Origin: Azorinus chamasolen | Lineage: Eukaryota; Mollusca; Bivalvia; Cardiida; Solecurtidae | DNA length: 64,000 nt | NCBI GenBank assembly: GCA_963576725.1 | Contig: OY755243.1 | Coordinates: 74,298,106 to 74,362,105 of the forward strand | Direction of reading: 5' to 3' | In this document: positions 57,201 to 64,000 of the stretch, piece after piece | Numbering within the stretch: the first letter of the stretch is position 1 | Layout of the letters: each line of letters starts with the position of its first letter | Made by a program: the position numbers and the translations under genes | Notes under the pieces: model-generated | The model's input: the letters and a program-made list of their open reading frames with translations, nothing else | Told to the model about the DNA's origin: nothing | Databases searched by the model: none

Positions 57201-60200
57201 CATAAGTAGAAAGAATACAACTGCAAGAAAATAATAATACTTACGGATAATTGATGATTTGATCGCCATTCCATTGTCTCATTTGTCGTGTGTGGTCATG
57301 AACATTGATGCCGTCCGACAATGATAAACCTATTCCATGAGGTTCTATGTAGTTTCCCTGATCCGTGAACAATTTCTTAAAGGAACTGACTTTAGACAAA
57401 ATACCGCGTGCTTGTTTTGGTAACATTAAAAACACCGTTGCTCCATGCGCCTGACAAATATCGACGATCAGACAGAATTGTTCCCCTGCCAGAATTCCTG
57501 GTATAGAAATACTGTAGCCATAGATTTCCATTGCAAAATCAGTCGCAAAGGTAAATACAGAATACATGTTGTCTGGAAATATTGGTGCACCACGACAAGA
57601 TGGAACCGAATCAATATCCCGCCCATACACCAAGTCAGTCTTCATGTTATTCACACTGAGAGCACTTGTGTTTGTGTTTTCAAACTGCAGCCAGTTAGGA
57701 AGAGCGGCAAGAACCGAGACGAACACGCTTCTCATGAAAGAGCCTGCCTCGATAAATTCAAATTTATCGCTTCTCGAAAGGTTTAAGGAAATACAGTTAT
57801 CTACACTCTGTGTACCAGCAGTTGAGCCGAGGTTTGTAAACTCAGTGCTAACTCCTAAGCGAATATTGAAACTATCAGGCGAAATTTGAACTTCTACTCC
57901 ATCAAGAGATATTGGAATTGAAAGTGTGTCAACTTCGGCAAAAACAATACCATAGGAAAAGCGTAAGCCTTGGTGTTCTTCTGCAGTTAGCCATGGTGAC
58001 GTCGAAGAAAGTTTAACATTGAGGTTTTTCCCATCAGAACATTTCGCTATCTGTATCAGCCAGCATCCTCTTGGGAGACCTTTCCCGGTGATGTTGTGTT
58101 TTTGGAATACATTGTAGGCGTTGGATATACCTTAAACACAGATGTATTATGTTAGGTACACCGGTAAGATAAATATGATAGAAGCAATTTCAATTGATCA
58201 CTTGATCACATTGTTAAATGTAGTATCTAGAAATAATGTACATATTACTACGTATAAATGATCCATTTAGAGTTATTTCCTTCTTTTTATGTCTTGTATT
58301 AATCTACCAGTCCTACAACCTTACCAACACGTATCTTTGTAACTTAAGAGAGTTTCATATGTATAAAGTAACCATTGTATGCTGCCGTGTACCTTTGCAA
58401 GATATCCCATCGGAGTTTAGAGTCCCGTTATCAAAGCAGCTGCACTCAAACGAACCATAATAGTTTGTACAAATGTCTTGGCATCCACCGTTTAGTAGTT
58501 GACATTCGTCCACGTCTTCAAAATGAAATGATAAAATACATTTCTCTGAGATGTCGAAGCAAACAAAGAAAGTAAAACAATCAATACATATGCAGCCATT
58601 CAATTACCGTTTCGTTTTTCAGTAGCCTTACGCCAGTTGCCTAATCGAACCTCTATATTAAATTATGTCCAAAATCGATGGAAGATACTAAAATCAAACG
58701 TATAATTAACGCAATAGAATATAATAAAATTCAACAAAGTACATGTACCAGAAATTAAATCGGCTGTTAAATAAGATATGTCTACCTATATGTCTTATTT
58801 ACTCTTTACATGTAGATTAATACTGTAATTACATCATGCATATTCATTAGACTATTTCAACATGCCATAGGAACACGTAAATGTGTTGGTAATGACAAAC
58901 ATTTATAGAAAACTGGTCAGACCTGTCTGATCTCGATCTGCAACGGACTCATTAGATGCAGCTATCAGATAACGGGTTAAACTGGATCAACATTGTTTGA
59001 ACTAACCGTTGCATGTTGTCTTGTACTTTTGCAATATATTCCATTTGAGTTTAGATCCGTTATCAATGCAACTGCACTCAAACGAAACATTATAGTTTGT
59101 ACAAATGTCTTGATATCACAAGCAGATGCCATTACATACTTCTCGAATTTTCGATGATATTTTCAACTTAGATAACCATTCCTTTGATGTTATGATTCCT
59201 TCCATTTACCAAAAAGAACTCAAATGTAATTAAACTAACCCTTCCGACACTTATGCAGCTTTTGTATCGAGACATTGGACAATTGAATGGTTTATTTTAA
59301 GATTTATGACAAAAGATACGATTTATTTTATTTTATCATTATAAAGTTCGCTCATCTTGACATCTCTTACTTTTTGGCAAGTATAAGTGGAATTTTAAGG
59401 CGCTCTTATGACACTCCTAAATCCAAAGGAGGACATTTGATCGTTGTACTATCTTTTTAATTAGGGCCCAGCATGAAGATGCGGCTGCCCTATAGTAATT
59501 AGCTTGTCCGTCTGTCCGTCTGTTCTTTTTTTGTTCCCGCACAATATCTCTTAAGGAATAGTCCAATTTTCACCAAACGTGCTCAGTGCACTTGATATCC
59601 AAATACCTCGCATGGGTTCTGTATTCGACCATTTCCGCGCATTGTTTGGCAAATTACGGGCATTTTAAATTAGGCTGCTGCAACCTTATTAGCCAATTGG
59701 TTTCCGCGCAATATATCCTCAAGGAATGGTCCAATTTTCACCAAACTTGCTCAGTGTACTTGATATCCAAATACCTCGCATTGATTCTGTGTTCGGCAGT
59801 TTCAGCTCATCTTTTGGTAAATTACAGGCATTTTAACTTAGGCTGCTGCAATCTGATTAGTCAATTTGTTTTCGCTTGGGTTCTGTGTTCGGCCATTTCT
59901 GTTTTTTTCTGAAAATTACGGGCATTTTCATTTAGGCTGCTGTAATCTGACTAGCTGATTGCTTTCCTCGCAATATGTCCTCAAGTAATAGTTCCATTTT
60001 CACCAAATTTGCTCAGTGTTACCGTGTACTTTATATCCGATTGCTTTGCATGGGTTGTGTTCGGCAGTTTCCGCACAGTGTTAGTAAAATTATGGGCATT
60101 TTCACTTATGCTACTGCAATTTGGTTAGCCGATTGTTTCCGTGCAATATTTCCTGAAGTATTGGTCCAATTTTCACCAGCTTTGCTTGGTGTACTTGATA

Positions 60201-63200
60201 CTCAAGTACCCCGCATGAGATTCCGCGCCTAGTTTAAATTACAGGCATTTTCACTTAGGCTATTGCACTCTGATTAGCCGATTGGTTTCCGTGCAATATG
60301 TCCTGAAAGAATGATCTAATTTTCAACAAACTTGCTCTGTGTACTTGATATCCAATGACCTCGTGTGGGTTCTGTTCTGTGGTTGGAATATTCTGCACAT
60401 GTTTATTGGTGATGATACAATCTGGTTGGCTGATTGTTTCTGGGACATATCTTCTGAATGTTGGGTTCTATTTCTATCAAACTTGCTCACTTTATGCTTA
60501 TTATTCATGTACCTAGCAAAGAGTACCCAGTTAAGCAAATTACATGCGTTTTTTAATTATGCTGCTGCAGTTCTGCATTAGGAAAATCGGGGTTACAATT
60601 AGCCGGCGTTTGCGATACCTCCTACGCGGGTGGGCCCTGCCTTGACAGTTATCTAGTTTACACGGTTTGTCTTTTAGGGTGGGTATGGAATAAGTATGAG
60701 GTTGGCACCCGATAACCTGTTTAAACCCCAGTGACAATTGTATCTGACCGTTCAAAGGTGGTGCTTCTATATTCTCCTATTGTTGGTTTGTTATGTATTT
60801 GTTGTGTATTTTGTGTCTTTTGCATGTACATTTACTTCTTTCGTCGTGGTGGTGTTTCGTATATGTTTTTCCTGCATGACTCATACATGTACTTTACAAG
60901 AACATATCTACCTTGATGTTGATGTGAAGAATGTTCTACAATGTATCAATGTCATGAAACATTAAAATCTTTCGTTGCCGCAGGTAATACCGTGATGACA
61001 TTAGCAAGACAGTTTGGATCAAGATTAGGCACCCGGTTTCTCGTTGTCGTTTTAATTATACTTTTAATGAAAGATAATACAGCTAAGACAGCTCAAATTT
61101 GAAACCTGGAGCACACACTACTCTTGACAGAGGAAAAGGGTTTGACGCCGAAACGGTAAAGGAGTATGCATGTTTTACCTGAGTGGCAGAAACTTCCTGT
61201 GTAACTATTTCTGCACGAGCACTTGTAAGACATCAGACCGTCAACACATGATCCGCCATTGAGACATTCAATTCCAGCACAGTCGTCGATGTCTGAGATA
61301 AAACAGTCACATCGGATTGCCGTTTTCTGTCATATGAATCGCTGTACAAAACAATCGCAACCTCAACGGGTACACACCATTAGATAAGTAATCACAGCAA
61401 TGTCTAAGTAAGGGTATTTGCTAAGATCGTGACAAGATATAACCCTAAAGGGTCGTAGTGTCAGCAGTGTCCTTAAAGTATTCACCACTTTCATGTATCA
61501 TAAAGCAATGCAGGGTAAACGCTTAATGCAGGGAAATCGTAATGCATGCTGAAAGTCTTGCAGAAATTTCCTCTAGCTTTAGGAGCTTTCTGCAGGGTTT
61601 TAGCTCCGCATTGAGCAACCACCTGCCCAAAAAAATGCATCAATTCTTTATTTCTAAAAGTTCCAAGTATCGAGATCTGATCAGGGTCTGTTTTATTGGC
61701 TAATTGCAATATTTAAATTTGTTTCTACAGTTTATGACATATGACAACATACTGTGTTATTTATATAACATTACTAAAGCATGCATTTAATGTATATGAT
61801 GTTCTTATTTTTTACATGGGTATTCATGAGGTAATGCAGACCAGAAGTAATGCAGACAGCCTCTATAGGATTTGTGCGTTCAATTAATTCAAATCCGTTT
61901 AAGACAGGTTCTACTATACAGTATGCGATGAGTATCAGTAGAATTTGAACCATAATATCATACATGTAATAGTGAAAGAGTATAAAAAGTATACATATAA
62001 AGAGAACATAATGTAATGTTTTTACATTAGCTTTTAGCTTTCGTTCTAATCCTATAGTGATACTCTGCGGATATCATGATTAATGCATACTTTTTTCAAA
62101 TAAAATATGTTTAAACTATTGTGAAACAAGATATCCAAAAAACATATTTGACCCAGATGAGTTACAAATTAATGTTTACTCAGGGTGGGGATGGAATAAA
62201 TGTGAAGTTTAAATCCCCAGTGACTATTGTCACTGACCGTTCCAAGGCAGTACTTCCATCAGTACATCGCTTCTTTGTGTTTTGGTGGTTATGTACTGTG
62301 TTTGCTGTGTTTTCTTGTGTTGCTTGTTGTTCTTTATCTGGTGTTTCTGCATGACTCATATTTGTACTTTCGTTGTACAGTATGCCATTTGAAACACATG
62401 TAGAGAAAGTCCTATTTACAGTAGCTGAGATATATCCCTAAGACAAATGATGGTTTTTAAAATTCTAAAACGTCAATAAACACGGTTTTGATATGTGCAT
62501 ATCCGTTGATGACGATCCTTCTACTAAATATGTCCTGCAAGTAGGAGATCCTTCGAAAGAAAATGCAGCAATGTGAAAAGAGAAAGTGCAGACTTGGTTT
62601 TATTGAGTCTGTTCATGAGCGGTTATTAAAAGTGCAACACTACTCACGCAACCTAGCACCAGCTTAAATGGCAATGTGTTTTCAAAGATAACATAGAAAC
62701 TAATGATTCTTTAATACCAGAAACTATAACAACACTGAGAATGAAGGTCAGGGAGATTTTGACAGTAGCCACACAAGCACTTACACCTGCTGTTGTGTAC
62801 TCACGCCCCCTAGCACCTGCTTAAGCGGTATTCAAAATGTTACGTTGAAAGCTTCTTAGGTTTTCTTTAGAAATAGAACAGACAGGGTAAAAGACAACAG
62901 TGATCTCAATATACTCTTACTTTCTACGCCATAAAACTTATGACGTCTCTGTGTTGTTGGATTTACATATACACTTGGGTCATGACAACTAATTCAGCTG
63001 GAGCTAGCGTAGTAATATGTTTGAGGTAGAGGCATTGAAAGCTATCAGCAGATGTCTTAACGAAATATTAATAGTTCTTGCAAAATCCTATCAGAGAGTT
63101 TTGACAATACTGATTCATGAAGATGTTAGGTAGATACTTCTAACGGTTCTTCTAACTATAAAAGTACGTAAATGCTGTATGTATGTGTACTTAGCTTACC

Positions 63201-63322
63201 CAAACATGTCTTTCCGTTGTTGTCCAGTTCGTATCCGGCTAAACAAGAACATGTGAACGAGCCTTCTGTGTTTGTACAGGTGTGCGCACATCCGGACATA
63301 TCATCGCTGCATTCATCTATAT
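45038..63322 (-). CDS. Gene A: EGF / coiled-coil / Ig single-pass membrane protein (partial, nine exons)
   Basis: Nine exons, on the minus strand: 63322-63200, 61292-61179, 58515-58393, 58130-57245, 56852-56735, 52002-51849, 51574-48419, 46069-45982 and 45284-45038. Phases agree at every junction (1,1,1,2,0,1,1,2) and the total after the first split codon is 1,669 codons including the stop. Order: three EGF-like domains, ~385 residues of unrecognised sequence, the large exon with two furin-type sites, coiled coil, Cys-rich and helical region, an N-glycan-rich stretch and Ig domain, then one membrane helix and an ~80-residue tail. The 5' end, including any signal peptide, lies beyond the right edge. 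A cell-surface adhesion or receptor role is inferred. I do not recognise a named family. Confidence 0.85.
45366..45565. mobile_element. MITE family E copy
   Basis: CAGAACCCCTCTAATGTGAC at the left and TAGCATTAGAGGAGCTTTAC at the right, around GAAAGCTCCTCATGGAG. It lies in the last intron of gene A. Confidence 0.75.
45982..46069 (-). CDS. Gene A exon 8: transmembrane segment
   Basis: 88 bp, phase 1 to 2, acceptor GTTTTCAG and donor CATAG|GTAAGG. It encodes [20 protein letters not shown], then V-F-F-I-V-V-R-C-H: about 23 uninterrupted hydrophobic residues followed by R-C-H-R-N-H-K-K, a basic stop-transfer that places the C-terminus in the cytoplasm. Confidence 0.87.
46331..46780 (+). mobile_element. 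Penelope-like 3' fragment
   Basis: 5'-truncated copy beginning ACCCTTTATTACTTTTCTAC, through CAAGGCGGTACTTCCATCTT, to CATGACTCATTTTTGTACTT. A short stretch (TTTTTATAGTTATGTACA) is duplicated at ~46660-46700. It is in inverted orientation to the copy at 47281. Confidence 0.82.
47281..47757 (-). mobile_element. Penelope-like 3' fragment
   Basis: The 3' terminus GTACAAAAATGAGTCATG (plus-strand view) is at 47286 and the truncation point after GACGTTCTCCTTC at ~47757. Very similar to the UTR at 15437-15940, implying recent movement. Confidence 0.85.
47936..47981 (+). mobile_element. ~45-bp Penelope-like 3' stub
   Basis: Only the last ~45 bp of the UTR is present: TTTGTTCTGTATGTGGTATT through CATGACTCATTTTTGTACTT. 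It is either an extreme 5'-truncated insertion or a deletion remnant. Confidence 0.7.
48419..51574 (-). CDS. Gene A exon 7: 1,052-codon exon with coiled coil, furin-type sites and Ig domain
   Basis: 3,156 bp, phase 1-1, acceptor CAATTGCAG, donor ATAA|GTAAGT. The first ~350 residues ([10 protein letters not shown] onward) are mixed alpha/beta. R-K-R-R (50499-50510) and a second R-K-R-R (49503-49514) bracket a 328-residue module: a charged coiled coil ([14 protein letters not shown]...L-E-E-K-K-K-D-V), a segment with ten cysteines (50022-50188, including [10 protein letters not shown]), and a long Ala/Val/Leu-rich amphipathic helix ([18 protein letters not shown]). After the second site come at least 12 N-x-S/T sequons and an I-set-like Ig domain (48423-48677) with P-C-H-V, W-W-Y-K-D and D-K-A-V-Y-I-C. 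Bacterial or retroelement origin was considered, but intact splice sites and phase argue for a genuine exon. Confidence 0.9.
51849..52002 (-). CDS. Gene A exon 6
   Basis: 154 bp, phase 0 to 1. The acceptor TTTATTGTTTTATCAACAG was chosen over alternatives because it has a T-rich tract and is the only well-placed one in phase 0, matching the phase-0 end of exon 5. The peptide begins [16 protein letters not shown] and ends L-D-V-Y-M-S-V-G. The open frame extends upstream to ~52155 into a tandem-array repeat, which is not evidence of coding. No domain recognised. Confidence 0.75.
52083..53593 (+). mobile_element. Tandem-array element in gene A intron
   Basis: Begins CCCATTTATGGGGAGACATA, with leader GTCTGTTCGTCCGTCCGTCT, then about eight ~180-bp units (CACAGGAATGTTGACCAGCA, TCTCTGAAACCASTAGGGCT, GAGTTATTGCCCTGATATGA) and the end GGGGAGATATCTGCTTTTCT, CAAACCTCTAGTTATG. 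It starts about 80 bp upstream (in transcript sense) of the exon 6 acceptor. Confidence 0.78.
53730..53945 (+). repeat. Decayed Penelope-type 3' fragment with GT-rich tract
   Basis: GGTACTCTCTCGGTCAGCAT, GTGCGTGTGTGCGTGCGTGC, TATTGGTGGTGGTTGCGTTT and CTGTGTGACTTAACTATTTT follow the order of subfamily 2 (13733-14200). The paired open frames across it are low-complexity artefacts. Confidence 0.5.
53950..54740. other. Gene A intron, no gene recognised
   Basis: AT-rich intronic sequence between exons 6 and 5 without recognisable repeats or splice-flanked open frames. Confidence 0.45.
54750..55440 (+). repeat. Tandem ~270-bp repeat, 2.5 units
   Basis: Units start near 54755, 55030 and 55290. Shared blocks: GTTTATTGAGTCTGTTCATG / ATTAAAAGTGCAA, TAGCGCCGGCTTTAGGGGTA, AACCAGTGACCCCG, ATATAACTACACTAAGAAT and CCTGTTRTTGTRAAATGCA. 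A single diverged unit is at 62540-62860 in another gene A intron. No coding potential. Confidence 0.75.
55478..55735 (+). mobile_element. tRNA-derived SINE, copy 3
   Basis: The best-preserved head: GGTGGTCTAGTGGTAGCGTG, then TTGACTACCAATCCGGAGG and the B-box-like GGAGTTCAAATTCCGG. The body includes TTTCAGAGACGTTTTAAAG and CATGAATGGGCAGTACTC and ends ATAGACTATAACTAGTTACT. It is directly followed by the Penelope fragment. Confidence 0.85.
55738..56550 (+). mobile_element. 5'-truncated Penelope-like element retaining the RT C-terminus
   Basis: In frame it reads [18 protein letters not shown], then [13 protein letters not shown], corresponding to the last ~35 residues of the RT at 15947, followed by a stop and a diverged UTR (GGCCGTTCCAAGGCGGCACT). 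This shows that the UTR fragments and the RT belong to one element family. The UTR differs enough to be a third subfamily. Confidence 0.8.
56735..56852 (-). CDS. Gene A exon 5
   Basis: 118 bp, phase 2 to 0, acceptor TTTTTGCTTCCAG, donor ATAGG|GTATGT. With the previous exon it reads [16 protein letters not shown], then [20 protein letters not shown]. Probably part of the same extracellular module as exon 4. No family recognised. Confidence 0.82.
57245..58130 (-). CDS. Gene A exon 4: ~295-residue extracellular region
   Basis: 886 bp, phase 1 to 2, acceptor GTGTTTAAG, donor ATCC|GTAAGT. It follows the third EGF exon directly ([13 protein letters not shown]). Notable stretches: [44 protein letters not shown] and [11 protein letters not shown]. 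Few cysteines and beta-type hydrophobic alternation suggest one or two globular beta domains. I cannot assign it to a known family. It is open throughout, which for nearly 900 bp in AT-rich DNA strongly supports coding. Confidence 0.87.
58393..58515 (-). CDS. Gene A exon 3: calcium-binding EGF-like domain
   Basis: 123 bp, phase 1-1. [20 protein letters not shown], then [11 protein letters not shown] and I-S-C-K: calcium motif and six cysteines present. Acceptor CATTTTGAAG, donor AAAG|GTACAC. A decayed partial duplicate lies about 600 bp upstream at 59001-59118. Confidence 0.9.
58530..58990. other. Gene A intron, no feature recognised
   Basis: AT-rich, with a MITE C-like scrap near 58920 (CAGACCTGTCTGATCTCGAT). 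No coding signal. Confidence 0.4.
59001..59118 (-). pseudogene. Relic duplicate of gene A EGF exon 3
   Basis: About 75-80% identical by eye to 58365-58490, covering the donor side of the exon and some following intron (shared: CTGCACTCAAACGAA, TAGTTTGTACAAATGTCTTG). It has a 2-base deletion (GAGTCCCGTT versus GATCCGTT) that shifts the frame, and the acceptor-side third, with the D-V-D-E-C start, is missing. It is a dead exon from an intragenic duplication. Confidence 0.82.
59460..60590 (+). mobile_element. Tandem-array element, CAGCATGAAGATGCGGCTGC type
   Basis: 5' end GGGCCCAGCATGAAGATGCG, short leader GTCCGTCTGTCCGTCTGTTC, then about six ~175-bp units (TCCAATTTTCACCAAACTTG, CTCAGTGTACTTGATATCCA, TTACGGGCATTTTCACTTAG, GCTGCTGCAATCTGATTAG). 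Long open frames across it are repeat artefacts. Confidence 0.72.
60645..60905 (+). mobile_element. Penelope-type 3' fragment
   Basis: TTAGGGTGGGTATGGAATAA, GTGACAATTGTATCTGACCG, TTCAAAGGTGGTGCTTCTAT and the terminus CATGACTCATACATGTACTT, diverged from the 15437 copy. Confidence 0.7.
61179..61292 (-). CDS. Gene A exon 2: calcium-binding EGF-like domain
   Basis: 114 bp, phase 1-1, acceptor TTTATCTCAG, donor [31 protein letters not shown], then [14 protein letters not shown]: a short cbEGF of the Notch/Delta spacing with a C-x-N-G-G-x-C core. Confidence 0.9.
61300..62170. other. Gene A intron with MITE E fragment
   Basis: 61505-61625 contains CGCTTAATGCAGGG, GAAATTTCCTCTAGCTTTAG and CGCATTGAGCAACCACCTG, a decayed family E palindrome. 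The rest is AT-rich with no gene. Confidence 0.5.
62180..62375 (+). mobile_element. Short Penelope-type 3' fragment
   Basis: GGGTGGGGATGGAATAAATG, TGACCGTTCCAAGGCAGTAC and GCATGACTCATATTTGTAC; internally deleted. Confidence 0.7.
62540..62860 (+). repeat. Single diverged unit of the 54.8-kb repeat
   Basis: Shares GATCCTTCGAAAG, GACTTGGTTTTATTGAGTCT, GAGCGGTTATTAAAAGTGCA and CTATAACAACACTGAGAATG with 54750-55440. It ends with a second partial unit (CACGCCCCCTAGCACCTGCT). Confidence 0.7.
63200..63322 (-). CDS. Gene A exon 1 of window: calcium-binding EGF-like domain
   Basis: 123 bp, phase 1-1, acceptor AAAATTGAAG, donor [30 protein letters not shown], then [12 protein letters not shown] and K-T-C-L: a canonical cbEGF of fibrillin type. 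It needs an upstream exon ending in phase 1, beyond the right edge. Confidence 0.92.
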
Positions 63323-63404
63323 CTTCAATTTTCAACAAAGGTCATTCTAACAAAGGTCATAACATATGAATGAGCGAATGGCATACTGAACCAATTGTAA
63401 ATGG

Positions 63405-63515
63405 AAAAGTAGTAAAGTCAAGCAGGCAAAGCCACATGCAAGACGCAACCACCACCAAAACACCGATAGACAGCATGACACACACACACACACACACACA
63501 CAACCACACACCCAA

Positions 63516-63559
<44 letters not shown>

Positions 63560-63965
63560 AATGAACACAGAAAACACCAAAAGACACATAAGAACCAGGA
63601 ACAAACGTTCCACAACATGAACAAACCACAAGCTCAAAGACGCAAGGCAAATAAAAGGAAGGGTGACAAAGAGAGTACCGCCTTGGCACGGTCAGCAGCA
63701 AAAACACCACTGGGGGTTTAAACCGGTTTACGGACGTCCTAACCTCACACTTCTCTCAAAGTCACCCTAGCTTTACAAATATTGTAAATAAAGGTATCCC
63801 CGCTGGACTTACCCACAACATAGACGACGGTGAACACAGGACAACATGTAAAACATAGCATAATAACTGTGACAATCCGTCAAATATGTACTCAATGACT
63901 TTGCTGAAGTCAGAGCACCTGCAGGTAAGCCGTTAAGGGCACGACAGGGAAAAAGTAATACATGA
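63405..63965 (-). mobile_element. Penelope-related 3' region, subfamily 2, with (CA)n
   Basis: Same block order as 13733-14200: GTAGTAAAGTCAAGCAGGCA, a (CA)n tract at 63478-63556, AGAGTACCGCCTTGGCACGG, GGTTTAAACCGGTTTACGG, and a further ~200 bp upstream with GCACGACAGGGAAAAAGT. The overlapping open frames across the CA tract are not genes. Confidence 0.62.
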
Positions 63966-64000
63966 GTCTGGTAAGCTCCTCCTGTATCCAAGTTTAAGAG

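Noticed and set aside
59586..60581. Long plus-strand open frames with repeated L-I-S-K-Y-L-A
   Set aside because: Translation of a tandem-array element; the repetition follows the ~175-bp DNA unit.
63347..63710. Several open frames with long Val-Cys runs
   Set aside because: They translate the (CA)n microsatellite; no splice sites or protein motifs.

Overview
The window looks like a bivalve mollusc genome, possibly a heterodont such as a dreissenid or soft-shell clam. I infer this from AT-rich DNA with short exons in long introns, calcium-binding EGF exons in phase 1, tRNA-derived SINEs, palindromic MITEs with TTAA borders, CR1/Jockey-like LINEs, Penelope-like elements, and several families of short-tandem-array elements with a TCCG/TCTG-rich leader. 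The species cannot be fixed from the sequence alone.

Two protein-coding loci can be supported, both on the minus strand. Gene A (45038-63322, continuing beyond the right edge) is the best-resolved. Nine exons with fully compatible splice phases encode the last ~1,670 residues of a predicted type I membrane protein. In order these are three EGF-like exons, an unfamiliar ~370-residue extracellular region, one very large 3,156-bp exon (two RKRR furin-type sites bracketing a coiled-coil/Cys-rich/amphipathic-helix module, then an N-glycan-rich stretch and an Ig domain), a transmembrane exon, and a short tyrosine-containing cytoplasmic tail. Gene B (left edge to about 7 kb) shows at least four exons, including two EGF-type exons and a CC-x-N-W-T-G-type exon. 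Its 3' end lies beyond the left edge and its 5' end is not resolved.

The rest is mostly repeats. Layout: 1-960, a minisatellite made of decayed copies of a splice-donor region next to a gene B EGF exon; 969-7.3 kb, gene B exons among MITEs and a SINE; 9.7-13.1 kb, a decayed LINE nested inside a MITE; 13.7-18.1 kb, Penelope-like element and relatives; 20.2-21.3 kb, MITE and Tc1/mariner remnant; 22.2-25.4 kb, a chimeric tandem-array element inside a MITE, itself carrying a Penelope 3' fragment; 26-45 kb, many MITEs, further tandem-array elements and a minus-strand LINE relic; 44.0-44.9 kb, a higher-order minisatellite just past the gene A stop codon; 45.0-63.3 kb, gene A with repeat-filled introns; 63.4-64 kb, another Penelope-type 3' region.

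The most unusual items are the gene A architecture, the splice-donor minisatellite beside the gene B EGF exon, and a decayed partial duplicate of a gene A EGF exon.
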